A DNA stretch of 64,000 bases from TH1177 sp042138015 (GTDB lineage Archaea > Thermoproteota > Nitrososphaeria > Nitrososphaerales > Nitrososphaeraceae), in assembly GCA_042138015.1 (NCBI GenBank), contig JBHIVA010000001.1, positions 49,403-113,402 on the forward strand, written 5' to 3'. Both the position numbers and the translations under genes were made by a program. Of the stretch, positions 38,062-47,366 are shown piece after piece (the stretch's first letter is position 1; every line of letters begins with the position of its first letter). Under the pieces are notes generated by a model that worked only from the letters and a program-made list of their open reading frames with translations, was not told where the DNA came from and searched no databases.

Positions 38062-38589
38062 AACCAAATATACTATACTATAAAAGATAACGACGAAATT
38101 GCTCATAATCCAGGCTATGCAAAATATAAGAAATAAACGTTTAGATTTTTAATATGTTATTAATGGGTTAGTATTGTTAACAATAGTGTAACCTCTGGGC
38201 CCGATTAAGTCATCATACACAATTTATTACTTCAGAATACTGGTTTAACGATCGAACTCGTAAAATATCATAACAACTTATAATTGAATATTGTCTAAAA
38301 TTATATTATAGAAAATTTTTATCAAAAGATAGAAAAGAAAATTAACATATTTTAAAAAGAATCACGATTTTTGATGCCGTTAATATATGTATCAAAAATT
38401 TCATGTGATTTATTTCATGTATGTAAATGGATACATTACTTTTACTAATATAAAATAATATAATATCTGAAAAAATATTATTAATAATTTGAATAGTCTA
38501 GGTGAGTTTATTTTTGCAATAATAAAAGCTAATAATAACTAATATAAAATTTAGGTATGTTTTTTATATTTTAGTAAATAAAATAATTC
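38062..38589. other. Spacer before the stress protein gene
   Basis: About 530 bp, AT-rich, containing the promoter of the usp gene. No other feature is recognised. Confidence 0.5.
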
Positions 38590-39054
38590 ATGGAAAAACA
38601 AATATCAAAGATACTTGTTGCAATTGATGGTTCAGAAAAATCATTTGAAGCAGCTGAGTATGCCGTATCCTTATCGCTAAAGTTAGATAGTTTAGTTGTA
38701 GCTCTCTATGTGATAGTTTCAGAAACCGCCTTTACATACTCATCTAGGAAGATAGTAGGCGGGAGTTCTCTTAATACTCTACTTGAAAAGGAAAAACAAC
38801 AAGCCGAACGTTGGTTTGAAAGTGTCAGACAAAGATTAAATATCATTCAACAGACGACAGTTATAAAATTCAAATCTCAAGTAATTGTTAGTCCTTCAGT
38901 AGTTTCTGCAATTGTCAATTTTGCTGAAAACGAAAAAATTGATCTTATAGTTATGGGAACTCGTGGACGATCAAATTTAAAGAAATTATTATTGGGAAGT
39001 GTAAGCCTTGGAGTATTGACTTACTCTCGTTGTCCAGTCTTAGTTGTAAAATAA
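38590..39054 (+). CDS. Universal stress protein (UspA family)
   Basis: A 154-residue Usp domain. It opens with ILVAIDGSEKSFEAAEYAV and ends with the ATP-binding signature GTRGRSNLKKLLLGSVS plus CPVLVVK. That makes it an ATP-binding rather than non-binding Usp. It is a single-domain cytoplasmic protein of standard length, and its exact role (stress survival, signalling) is not defined by sequence. Monocistronic. Confidence 0.92.
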   Translation: MEKQISKILVAIDGSEKSFEAAEYAVSLSLKLDSLVVALYVIVSETAFTYSSRKIVGGSSLNTLLEKEKQQAERWFESVRQRLNIIQQTTVIKFKSQVIVSPSVVSAIVNFAENEKIDLIVMGTRGRSNLKKLLLGSVSLGVLTYSRCPVLVVK

Positions 39055-39286
39055 CATTTAAGTTATTTACAGAGAAATTTTTCAATTTTCTAATATCTTA
39101 TATTCTAGAAATCATTTAACAATTATTCAATTTAATAGATACTAATAGTATTAGTGCATTAGTAGCTAAAATATATTAAACGAAATAAAAATTGAAGAAA
39201 TTTTATGTAAGTCATATTGGCTCAACAGTAAAATCTAAATAAAATGCATGTAATAATATAATATAGGAGATTAATATTAGGAAAAA

Positions 39287-39697
39287 ATGTTTTTTAATAA
39301 ATGGGACAATCAAGCAGATCAAAAAGTCGAGAGAGAAGAAATTATTAATTATGAAAAATATACATTGAAATATCTATATAACTCGAGTGATATATTTTTC
39401 CATCTATTCATAAATACTAAAATATATGATAAAAAAACGAACCAAAACATAGAGAATCATGGGGTATTATTGAGAAGTTGGAATCCGATAACAAAGCGAG
39501 GAGAGAGGTATGTCTTTAAGAAAGGTGAAGAAGGCGAAGGTGATCTAAATATCAAGCATGTATATTTACCTAATACTAAAACGATTTTTGAATTTTCCCC
39601 AGATGAAAACCTAAATGAAGGAAGTTACAAATTGGCAATGGAAATTGTAAAAATATCTCCTCACAACGACATAGAGTTAAAATTTTTGAACCCATAA
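39287..39697 (+). CDS. Hypothetical protein, beta-rich
   Basis: A 136-residue soluble protein lacking signal peptide, membrane helices or cysteines. Alternating hydrophobic strands (YTLKYLYNSSDIFFHLFINT, then YKLAMEIVKIS) suggest an Ig-like beta sandwich. I recognise no family. It lies alone between the usp gene and the etf operon, and an ATATAGGAG stretch precedes the start by about 20 bp. Confidence 0.55.
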   Translation: MFFNKWDNQADQKVEREEIINYEKYTLKYLYNSSDIFFHLFINTKIYDKKTNQNIENHGVLLRSWNPITKRGERYVFKKGEEGEGDLNIKHVYLPNTKTIFEFSPDENLNEGSYKLAMEIVKISPHNDIELKFLNP

Positions 39698-39938
39698 AGT
39701 TTTAATGGTATACATATTAAAATATGTTCAAACATAATTTTTGATTTTAATGGACATTTTTAATTCCTTTCAAATAATTAAAACCATATAATAAATTTCA
39801 AAATATTAAAACCAAAATCATTTTACAGTAAGATCATAATCAAAGTCTCTCAAAATTTCCGTAGAATATAATATACTATTTACAATCAATATCAATTATG
39901 ACAAATGAATTTATGTATTTAGGTTCAAAGATTACTTC

Positions 39939-40835
39939 TTGACATTAAATGTTGCTGTAATTGTAAAACTAGAGCCAGATTTCTCAGAAGGTAGTATTAG
40001 TTATAATCCAGATGGGACATTGAATAGGGCTGAGACAAAAAGTAAATTAGGTGCTCATAGCGCAATAGCTTGTCTAGCTGCTTTTTATGCAAAAGTGAAC
40101 TATGGAGCTAATATTTCAGTTGCTACGATGGGTCCTCCAATTTCAGAGATTGCTCTTAGTGAGGCGCTATCTTTATGCAATGCTGATTCTCTTTATCTTT
40201 ATACAGACCGAATGTTTGCTAGTGCAGATACTTTGGCGACTGCAGAAGTTCTAAAAAGGGGACTTGAAAAAATGCAGGAAAATATAAAGGATAACCGTAA
40301 TGGGATAGATCTCATATTCGCTGGACACAGAGCTTCAGATGGTGAAACCGGGCAAACAGGACCACAAACTGCATGGAAACTAAAATACCCATTTTTTGGA
40401 AATGTGATCGATTATCATGTAAATCTAAAAGATAGAGTTGTAAACCTTAAACGACTTATTCTATTAAACGGAATGGATAATATTATTGAAGAAATAGAAT
40501 CTCCGTTGCCTGTTTTTATTTCTCTTGATCCTTCTTACAAACAATCCTTTAATACGCTATCATCTCGATTAAAAGCGACAAAATTTCAAAAAGAGGCTCA
40601 AAAAAGGTCTACTAATTTCAAATCTTATCTTAAGATATTTGATCATAAGGCTTTAGATTTGGATCCTAAAGTAATCGGTTTATCAGGTTCTCCGACTATT
40701 GTATTTAAAGTAGAAAGAATACCTAAAGGAAAAATGAATAGGAAAGCCGAAATAATAGATGGTACAAACAGAAATCAAATCAAAAATATCGCAAAGAAGA
40801 TATTGATGCTAAAGGAAGAGTATTCTACAAGTTGA
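39939..40835 (+). CDS. etfB: Electron transfer flavoprotein beta subunit
   Basis: A 298-residue EtfB/FixA homologue. The AMP/FAD-binding region is recognisable from VAVIVKLEPD at the start, LSEALSLCNADSLYLYTD, LIFAGHRASDGETGQTGP and a C-terminal recognition-helix area. The start is a TTG at 39939; a TATA-like TTATGTAT at 39911-39918 fits a leaderless transcript. It is followed 20 bp later by etfA and then a FixC-FixX fusion, forming a complete module that passes electrons from dehydrogenases toward quinone. Confidence 0.9.
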   Translation: MTLNVAVIVKLEPDFSEGSISYNPDGTLNRAETKSKLGAHSAIACLAAFYAKVNYGANISVATMGPPISEIALSEALSLCNADSLYLYTDRMFASADTLATAEVLKRGLEKMQENIKDNRNGIDLIFAGHRASDGETGQTGPQTAWKLKYPFFGNVIDYHVNLKDRVVNLKRLILLNGMDNIIEEIESPLPVFISLDPSYKQSFNTLSSRLKATKFQKEAQKRSTNFKSYLKIFDHKALDLDPKVIGLSGSPTIVFKVERIPKGKMNRKAEIIDGTNRNQIKNIAKKILMLKEEYSTS

Positions 40836-40855
40836 GAGAAAGAAGGTGATTTAAT

Positions 40856-42100
40856 TTGGTTTATCTTGAAAATAACGGTTCAGAAGATTCAGATAATCGT
40901 AATAAAACAAATCGATATCGTCATATGTATGTAGTTATTGAGGTCGTTGATAATACTGTGTTATCAGTTAATTATGAGATGTTGGGAGAAGCTCGCCGTT
41001 TGATGGATATTTTTAACAATCAATATAACGTTAATGAAAAGGTCGTTGCTTTAGTGTTGGGTGATAATATAAAAGAACTCTGTAATGAATTCATATATCA
41101 CGGAGCAGATGCTGTAATTTATGTGGATGATCCTAATTTAAAATATCTCATAAACCAAACATCTACCAAAGTCATTTCACATATCGCAGTCAATAAAGAA
41201 ATTATAGCAAAAATATCTCCTGATTATGTAAACGAATTTGAAAAGCCAAGATATATGTTTTTTGCTGCTGATAGTATAGGCAGACATTTATCTGCTACAG
41301 TATTAGCAGATCTAGATTCCGGTTTAGCATCAGATGTAAATAAACTTACCATAAATGATATTGAAATCAAGCATCAGCATAAAACAAAGGGTGTTGCGCT
41401 TAAATATGAGAAGGTTTTAGAAATGTATAGACCCGATTTTTCAGGTTTTCTATGGACCACAATACTATGTCTTGATAATAAAAATCCTGAAATAAAAAGG
41501 GATTTTCATCCACAAGCATGTAGTATAATCCCAGGTGCATTCGCTCCACTAGAAAGGGACCCTAAAAGAAATGGGCAACTTATCGAATTCAAGCCTGTCT
41601 TTGACGAAAAAGATCTTAAAATAAAAATTTTAAATAGAAATATAATAAAAGATAAAATTGATTTTGATTCTCGTAAAATAGTAATTACCTTTGGAAAAGG
41701 GATAAAAGATTCTCCAGAAGAAAATATCAAATTAATTGAAACTTTATCAGCGTTAACAGAGGCAGAGATAGGTATATCATTACCATTATCAAAGAAAATA
41801 TTTCAAGTGGATGAGGTGATAAATTCAAGATATATGATCCCTAACAGGGTAATAGGTACTTCTGGAAGGAAAATTACACCTAAAATTTATATTGCGATAG
41901 GATTGAGCGGGGCAATACAACATATCGAGGGAATGAAAGAATCTGAATTTGTTATAGCGATAAATCCGGATGAACATGCACCTATTATAGATGAATGTGA
42001 TATATTTATAAAAGGGAAAATGGAGGAAGTTTTACCTATTCTAATTGAAGAAATCAAAAGAATAATATCTCCATTGGAAGTTCAGGCAAAAAGTAAGTGA
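40856..42100 (+). CDS. etfA: Electron transfer flavoprotein alpha subunit
   Basis: A 414-residue EtfA/FixB homologue with an N-terminal extension of about 20 polar residues. The N-terminal ETF domain (VIEVVDNTVLSVNYEMLGEA) is followed by the FAD-binding C-terminal domain with NRVIGTSGRKITPKIYIA, IGLSGAIQHIEGMKESEFV and NPDEHAPIIDECDIF. The start is a TTG at 40856 behind GAGAAAGAAGGTG, an unusually good Shine-Dalgarno-like stretch for this window. It forms the heterodimer with EtfB that holds FAD. Confidence 0.92.
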   Translation: MVYLENNGSEDSDNRNKTNRYRHMYVVIEVVDNTVLSVNYEMLGEARRLMDIFNNQYNVNEKVVALVLGDNIKELCNEFIYHGADAVIYVDDPNLKYLINQTSTKVISHIAVNKEIIAKISPDYVNEFEKPRYMFFAADSIGRHLSATVLADLDSGLASDVNKLTINDIEIKHQHKTKGVALKYEKVLEMYRPDFSGFLWTTILCLDNKNPEIKRDFHPQACSIIPGAFAPLERDPKRNGQLIEFKPVFDEKDLKIKILNRNIIKDKIDFDSRKIVITFGKGIKDSPEENIKLIETLSALTEAEIGISLPLSKKIFQVDEVINSRYMIPNRVIGTSGRKITPKIYIAIGLSGAIQHIEGMKESEFVIAINPDEHAPIIDECDIFIKGKMEEVLPILIEEIKRIISPLEVQAKSK

Positions 42101-42142
42101 TGAGAAACTACGTCATTATTATTAGATAGGAAATGAGTACAG

Positions 42143-44062
42143 ATGGAACATTTTGATGTTATAATAATAGGAGGAGGGTCTGCTGGACTTGCAGCATTGA
42201 AGCATATATCTACATTAGGGAAACAGGCAATATTAATAGAAGCAGGAAAGGAAATCGGTTCAAAAAATGTATCTGGCGGTATATTATATTCAAAAAATCA
42301 GGAGTATGGAGAAGTTTATAATGTTGAGGATATTTATGGGCATAAATTTCTAGAAGAGGAACCTTTTGAACGTCGTATTACAAAATATATACTTAACACA
42401 ACTTCAAAAAATAAGGTTTGTTCAATTGATCTCACTTCTATTCATGACTATCAGTCTAATTTTGGTTATTCTGTTCTTTTGAATAAGCTAAATACATGGT
42501 TTGCAAAAGAAGCACAAGAAGAAGCCCAGAAACAAGGAGGTGGAATTGTAACAGGCGTACACGTAAAGAACATAAGATGGAATAACATAAATACTCCAGT
42601 TGAATTAGGTGAGGAAAAAAAATATTCACCCACACAAGATTCTTCTCTGATTGTTGAGACTAACGAACTTGAAGAATTTAAAACACATGCTATAATCGCA
42701 GCTGATGGAGTTAATTCAGAAATAGCATCTTTATTAGGAGCACGAGAAAAGTTCTCCCCAGAAGAAGTTTACCAAGGAGTTAAAGTTGTAGTTAAATTAC
42801 CAGAAGAGGTAATTGAAAAAAGATTTAACATTGGACCAGACGAAGGTGTTGCTCATCTTTTTAGTGGTGATATATCATTAAACCAGATAGGAGGAGGTTT
42901 TTTATATACAAATAGAGATTCTATATCGATAGGTGGAGTATATCATTTAAATTCTTTGTTGAAAAATCCTGTTGAACCTGCTCAACTTGTGAATAGTCTA
43001 ATTAATAATTCTTTCATAAAAGAGCTAATACAAGATGAGGTACCCATAAAAAGTATTGATAAGAATTTGTCAAAAGATGAACAAACAAAAAAATCTTTTA
43101 CAATAAGTAAACTCATACGTACATGGAATGAATTGAGAGACATTTATTATTCACCCAAAAATAGAGAAAAATATATTTCAAATGGTGTTTTTAACTCAAC
43201 TGAAGAGATAAAAGAAAAAATAGATAAAATTAGAAACAAATTAGTTGAAGAGTTCAATACGAAGTTTGTTACCAATTATATAGAATTAGAATATAGCGCA
43301 AAGTTAATACCTGATGGAAAAAGATGTAGGATGAGTAAACCATATTATAAAAATATATTATTTGTAGGCGATGCTGCGGGTAGAGGGATTTTCTTAGGTC
43401 CACGAATCGAGGGATTGAATGTTGGAATGGATGACGCAGTGAGGGCTGCAAAATCTATCATGAGATCTTTTAATAATAATTTAGAACATGATGAGATTGG
43501 AAAAGTGTATACTCAATCTATTGAATCTAGTCCTTATACACGTGATATGAAAAAAATCGATAAGGATTATGTGAAAGTTCTTTTAAATGCAGTAAAGAAT
43601 GTACCTTTAGGAGATTTAGGTAGTAAAAATAATCTTCTTATTAATTGTATGTACAATGAGCTTCTTAGAAATTTTATTATAACTATTATTAATAAGATTG
43701 GATTTAATAAATTTCTCTCTTCAATAGAATCTCATAAAATATATGTGGATGTCCCTATCTTGTTAGCAGAGAAGTTAGGAAGAAATATAAGTTCTTCAAC
43801 TAATTTTGATGTTCCCAAAATCAATGAACGTATTTCAAAATTAAAATATTATGAAGATAATAATTCACATATAATAGTAACTCAACCACGAGTTGAATTC
43901 ATGAAAAAAATGACAACTCTATGTCCAACGAAATGTTATAGTATTGAAGATGAAAATGTTGTTATTCAACATGAAGGATGTATCGAATGTGGAACTTGTT
44001 CAAAAGAAACTGAATGGGTACATCCAAAAGGAGAAAAAGGAATTTTTTTTAAGTACGGATAA
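42143..44062 (+). CDS. ETF:quinone oxidoreductase, FixC-FixX fusion
   Basis: A 639-residue flavoprotein. The N-terminal FAD loop is IIGGGSAGLAALKHI, a GDAAGRGIFLGPRIEGLNVG segment marks the second FAD contact, and the C-terminal ~50 residues form a FixX-like ferredoxin with CPTKCY and CIECGTC binding a [4Fe-4S] cluster. It would take electrons from EtfAB and reduce membrane quinone. FixC and FixX are separate genes in many bacteria; here they are one protein as in eukaryotic ETF-QO. It is the last gene of the etf operon. Confidence 0.9.
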   Translation: MEHFDVIIIGGGSAGLAALKHISTLGKQAILIEAGKEIGSKNVSGGILYSKNQEYGEVYNVEDIYGHKFLEEEPFERRITKYILNTTSKNKVCSIDLTSIHDYQSNFGYSVLLNKLNTWFAKEAQEEAQKQGGGIVTGVHVKNIRWNNINTPVELGEEKKYSPTQDSSLIVETNELEEFKTHAIIAADGVNSEIASLLGAREKFSPEEVYQGVKVVVKLPEEVIEKRFNIGPDEGVAHLFSGDISLNQIGGGFLYTNRDSISIGGVYHLNSLLKNPVEPAQLVNSLINNSFIKELIQDEVPIKSIDKNLSKDEQTKKSFTISKLIRTWNELRDIYYSPKNREKYISNGVFNSTEEIKEKIDKIRNKLVEEFNTKFVTNYIELEYSAKLIPDGKRCRMSKPYYKNILFVGDAAGRGIFLGPRIEGLNVGMDDAVRAAKSIMRSFNNNLEHDEIGKVYTQSIESSPYTRDMKKIDKDYVKVLLNAVKNVPLGDLGSKNNLLINCMYNELLRNFIITIINKIGFNKFLSSIESHKIYVDVPILLAEKLGRNISSSTNFDVPKINERISKLKYYEDNNSHIIVTQPRVEFMKKMTTLCPTKCYSIEDENVVIQHEGCIECGTCSKETEWVHPKGEKGIFFKYG

Positions 44063-44249
44063 AATCTTTAAAAATCTACTTTTATAATATCTATAGAATT
44101 TTTTCTTTTTTATTCTGTCAAATTATGCGAATTCATTTCGCTATGAATTGACTTCTGATATATGTTACCATACATTAATAAAATATACTATGCAGAATAA
44201 TTAAATATCAGAAAATAATAATAAGATCGTAGCTCGCGGAGCCCGGTCG

Positions 44250-44276
44250 AATCATTGTTACAACAATGATGCCGAA
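44250..44276 (+). other. tRNA-Gln intron 1 (start of D arm, position 10/11)
   Basis: A 27 nt intron with a textbook bulge-helix-bulge. Exon CGGT (44244-44247) pairs with intron GCCG (44271-44274), flanked by 3 nt bulges CGA and AAT. A perfect 8 bp hairpin with a TACA loop (44251-44270) sits inside. Position is non-canonical. Confidence 0.82.
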
Positions 44277-44288
44277 TCTAGTGGCCAA

Positions 44289-44306
44289 ACTCCATGGTAG
44301 GGCTAA
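44289..44306 (+). other. tRNA-Gln intron 2 (D loop, position 21/22)
   Basis: An 18 nt intron. Exon GGCC (44283-44286) pairs with intron GGCT (44301-44304). Bulges are AAA and AAG, and a CT/AG stem closes the intron loop. Removal restores the loop GGCCAA joined to D stem GGAT. Position is non-canonical. Confidence 0.78.
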
Positions 44307-44322
44307 GGATTTCAGGCTCTGG

Positions 44323-44336
44323 ATCAAAGAAAAGAA
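44323..44336 (+). other. tRNA-Gln intron 3 (anticodon loop, canonical position 37/38)
   Basis: A 14 nt A-rich intron directly after G37. Its central helix would be exon CTCT (44317-44320) with intron AAAG, which has one C-A mismatch, so the bulge-helix-bulge is relaxed. Removal restores the seven-base loop CTCTGGA and the TCAGG/CCTGG stem. Confidence 0.72.
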
Positions 44337-44374
44337 ACCTGGAGACAGCAGTTCGAATCTGCTCCGGGCTACTT

Positions 44375-46012
44375 TCAAATATCTGGTTTTGGTCCTGCTT
44401 CTAAGATATCATCTGAAACATTCCCAAACTTTTTAAAATTTTGTGTGAACAGTCTAGCTAGCTTCCTCGCAGATAAATTATAATCTTTTTTATTCTTCCA
44501 TGTTTGGCTTGGATCAAGTAATTCACTGGGTATTCCTGGACAAGATAGAGGGATCTGCAAATTAAAAATTTTATGCAACTTAAAAGATGATTTTTCAATT
44601 TCTCCACTTAAAGTTGATGTTACCATAGCTCTGGTATATTTTAAATCAATTCTTTTCCCAATTCCATAAGGACCACCATGCCATCCTGTATTAATTAAAT
44701 AAACTCTGGAATTATGTTCTGTCATCTTCTGACCTAACATTTTCGCATATTTCATAGCATGGAGAGGCATGAAAGGAGCGCCAAAACATTGCGAAAAAGT
44801 CTCCTTAGGCTGTGTAATTCCTCTTTCTGTCCCAGCCAACTTGCTCGTATATCCTGACATAAAATGATACATTGCCCCCTGTTTAGTCAATTTTGCAATA
44901 GGAGGCATAACTCCAAATGCATCAGCAGTTAGGAAAATTATTACCTTGGGATGATCTCCTATGCTTGGTATTCTCGCTCCAGGGATGAATTCTAAGGGAT
45001 ATACTACACGGGTATTCTCTGTTATTGAATTATCTGTATAATTTGGAATCCTTTTATCATTTGAAATAATTACATTTTCCATAACAGAACCAAATCGTAT
45101 CGCATTCCAAATTTGTGGTTCTGTTTCCTTTCTGAGGTTTATGCATTTTGCATAACAACCTCCTTCAAAATTAAATATCCCTTTTTTTGACCAACCATGT
45201 TCATCATCCCCAATCAAAAATCTCTGAGGATCAGCAGACAATGTTGTTTTCCCCGTACCTGAAAGTCCGAAAAAAAGTGCTATATCTTCATTCTTGCCTA
45301 CATTTGCAGAACAATGCATCGGAAAGATTCCTTTTTCTGGTAGGAAGTAATTCATAATAGAAAAGATTGATTTTTTTATTTCTCCTGCATAAGAAGTAGA
45401 ACCAATAAGTATTATTTTCTTTTTTAAATTAATTATTATAAAAGTCTCTGAATGGGTTTTCTCTTTTTTCGGAATTGCCTTAAAATCATTTATTGAGAAA
45501 AGAATTATTTTGGGTATAAAATTTTTTAATTCATCATCAGATGGTTTTATAAAAATTTGATTAGCAAAAAGAGACTGCCATGCTCTATCTGTTACTATGC
45601 TTATAGGAAACCGTGTATTTCTATCGGCCCCCACAAAACCGTTAAATAGAAAAAGCTCTTTACCTTTCGCGAATTTTTTCATTCTATCAAAAATTTTATT
45701 AAAATTTTGTTTTGAAATTGCATGATTAACTTTCCCCCAATTAACTTTTTGTTTTGTTGTATTATCTTCTACTATATATCTGTCATCAGGTGATCTTCCA
45801 GTAAATTTTCCTGTAAAAACTGATAAAGCCCCAGTCGAAGATATTTTAGCTTCCTTTCTCATCACAGATATTTCTACTAATTCCGAAACTGAGAGATTAA
45901 AATGAATTTTTTTAGGTAGAAATCCCATTTTTTTTATCATAGCTGCACTTTTCGAATACCTTCGCTCTGAATCTTTCGCCATGATGATAACTTTACCAAT
46001 AAATACTAGCAT
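44375..46012 (-). CDS. pckA: Phosphoenolpyruvate carboxykinase, ATP-dependent
   Basis: It interconverts oxaloacetate plus ATP with PEP, CO2 and ADP for gluconeogenesis. The 545 residues include GRSPDDRYIVED near residue 72, the kinase-1a P-loop GLSGTGKTTLS at 249-259, LIGDDEHGWS and the C-terminal TGWHGGPYGIGKRIDL. This is the ATP-type enzyme common in bacteria, not the GTP-type of many archaea. ATG 46012 sits 13 bp after the start predicted by the TATA box; ATG 45982 is an alternative. Convergent with tRNA-Gln. Confidence 0.95.
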   Translation of the reverse strand: MLVFIGKVIIMAKDSERRYSKSAAMIKKMGFLPKKIHFNLSVSELVEISVMRKEAKISSTGALSVFTGKFTGRSPDDRYIVEDNTTKQKVNWGKVNHAISKQNFNKIFDRMKKFAKGKELFLFNGFVGADRNTRFPISIVTDRAWQSLFANQIFIKPSDDELKNFIPKIILFSINDFKAIPKKEKTHSETFIIINLKKKIILIGSTSYAGEIKKSIFSIMNYFLPEKGIFPMHCSANVGKNEDIALFFGLSGTGKTTLSADPQRFLIGDDEHGWSKKGIFNFEGGCYAKCINLRKETEPQIWNAIRFGSVMENVIISNDKRIPNYTDNSITENTRVVYPLEFIPGARIPSIGDHPKVIIFLTADAFGVMPPIAKLTKQGAMYHFMSGYTSKLAGTERGITQPKETFSQCFGAPFMPLHAMKYAKMLGQKMTEHNSRVYLINTGWHGGPYGIGKRIDLKYTRAMVTSTLSGEIEKSSFKLHKIFNLQIPLSCPGIPSELLDPSQTWKNKKDYNLSARKLARLFTQNFKKFGNVSDDILEAGPKPDI

Positions 46013-46438
46013 TATTTAATTGATTTCCTTTCGAGAGATCTGAATTGTATATATATCGAAATATTATAATCACCAAAAATAGAAAATTATAAATTTTAAT
46101 AGTATGATTTTTGCCTTTTGTTGCACAGTATAGTATGCCAAAAAAGATTTATCTCAATAGGATTTTACCATATCTTTCATATTTTCTTAATTAAGAGAGA
46201 TATCGGTAAGCTATTTCAACAAAAAAATTTCTCACAATTTTTAACTGGGTATTGAGATATTTAATAAGATTCAATATAAGGTATTTTACTAAAAATTACA
46301 AAGGTCAATTAGTTATTATTAGACTTTTAGCATTTAAGATATCGCAATAAGGATTAAAGAGATTTTAAAATTTAAATTTAATAAGCAATTAAATCATAAT
46401 AAAACTTTCTAATATAACTAGAATAAATAAATATAGTA
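46013..46438. other. pckA upstream spacer
   Basis: About 425 bp of AT-rich DNA upstream of pckA, holding its TATA box at its left end. No gene is recognised. Confidence 0.5.
46048..46056 (-). promoter_or_regulatory. Probable TATA box of pckA
   Basis: ATATATATA on the minus strand predicts transcription start near 46025, leaving a 13 nt leader before the ATG at 46012. Confidence 0.4.
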
Positions 46439-47215
46439 TTAGGTGTTGACTTTATCTTTGTCGACAAACATGTCTTTAAGATCAATATTAAAAAATGTAC
46501 GAAGTATTCCTTGATAACTTTCAACTGGAGGAGGAATAATTTCCTCACAAGTTATTTTAAGATTCCATGCATTGATCCATAAAATCATACTCATTAGCAT
46601 GATAGTAAATCTAGAATATTTCGGGTCTATCTCCATTTCTTTCACATATTTTTCTGATAATAACCATGAAGAGGTAAAATCAATACATTCTTTTCCATAA
46701 ATTTTTTTAATTTGTTCCTTTATATCAGTAGCGTAATGAAAAGGTTTTTTACTTAAGATAAATGGAAAACTGACTTTTACTGGAAGAATGGAGCCAAGGG
46801 GGGAAAATAACGTTAGTATTCTTGCATTTTTTTTTAGTTCCTCTTCAAATTTGATTATAAGATCTCTTGAGTGGTTGATATCGCTTACCCAGCAAAAAAT
46901 AACTGTAGCATTGGACAAATCTATATCACTGATTCTTTTATTGAGAATGTTTATTCCAATTTTTTTTATATCTTTGTCCTGCTTACCTGAAGATTCTTCT
47001 ATATTATAAATTCCATAGACCTCCTTTACGTTAAATTCTTTTTTCGCTATTGACAAGGCGTTATAATTATTTCCAAAATTTAAATAATAGAAAATATCTT
47101 CACGAGATAGGCCACCAAACACAAAAAGCTTTCGAAAAACATTACTAGAAATGTTTAGCTCTTTTCCTAAAACTATCTCGGAAGGAAGTGTAGAGATAAA
47201 TTCATTGATATTCAA
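46439..47215 (-). CDS. Unrecognised protein with a degenerate Rossmann methyltransferase-like core
   Basis: A 258-residue soluble protein. VFGGLSREDIFYYLNFGNN followed by KEFNVKEVYGIYNIEE resembles the AdoMet-binding loop and acidic strand of class I methyltransferases. ATVIFCWVSDINHS would be the motif IV region. The glycine-rich loop is poorly conserved, so AdoMet binding is uncertain. Later there is a WINAWNLKITCEEIIPPP segment of unknown role. I have no family name for it. Confidence 0.6.
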   Translation of the reverse strand: MNINEFISTLPSEIVLGKELNISSNVFRKLFVFGGLSREDIFYYLNFGNNYNALSIAKKEFNVKEVYGIYNIEESSGKQDKDIKKIGINILNKRISDIDLSNATVIFCWVSDINHSRDLIIKFEEELKKNARILTLFSPLGSILPVKVSFPFILSKKPFHYATDIKEQIKKIYGKECIDFTSSWLLSEKYVKEMEIDPKYSRFTIMLMSMILWINAWNLKITCEEIIPPPVESYQGILRTFFNIDLKDMFVDKDKVNT

Positions 47216-47366
47216 TTACTGTATCAAAAACATTTGCTCTATTAATTATTATCCTACTTTAAAGTATTTTAATAATTATGAGTATGTAAGCCGATCTCTA
47301 AATCACCACAGGAAAACTTGTTATTTTATGAATAACTTTATAAAGTGAATTAATGTTAATAGATAT

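Larger units (their letters stand above)
44240..44371 (+). tRNA. tRNA-Gln(CTG) interrupted by three introns
   Basis: Acceptor AGCCCGG (44240-44246) pairs with CCGGGCT (44364-44370), discriminator A 44371. The T arm is AGCAG-TTCGAAT-CTGCT. After removing 44250-44276, 44289-44306 and 44323-44336 the remainder folds as a standard tRNA. The D stem is GTCT/GGAT with loop AGTGGCCAA. The anticodon stem is TCAGG/CCTGG with loop CTCTGGA and anticodon CTG (44319-44321), and the variable loop is AGAC. The mature body matches archaeal tRNA-Gln. Its 3' end lies 3 bp from the convergent pckA stop. Confidence 0.92.

Noticed and set aside
44229..44372. Alternative tRNA acceptor GTAGCTC (44229-44235) with GGGCTAC (44366-44372)
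   Set aside because: It also pairs over 7 bp, but the T arm fixes the acceptor strand at 44364-44370, so AGCCCGG/CCGGGCT is the only geometry that leaves five-base T stem and one discriminator base.
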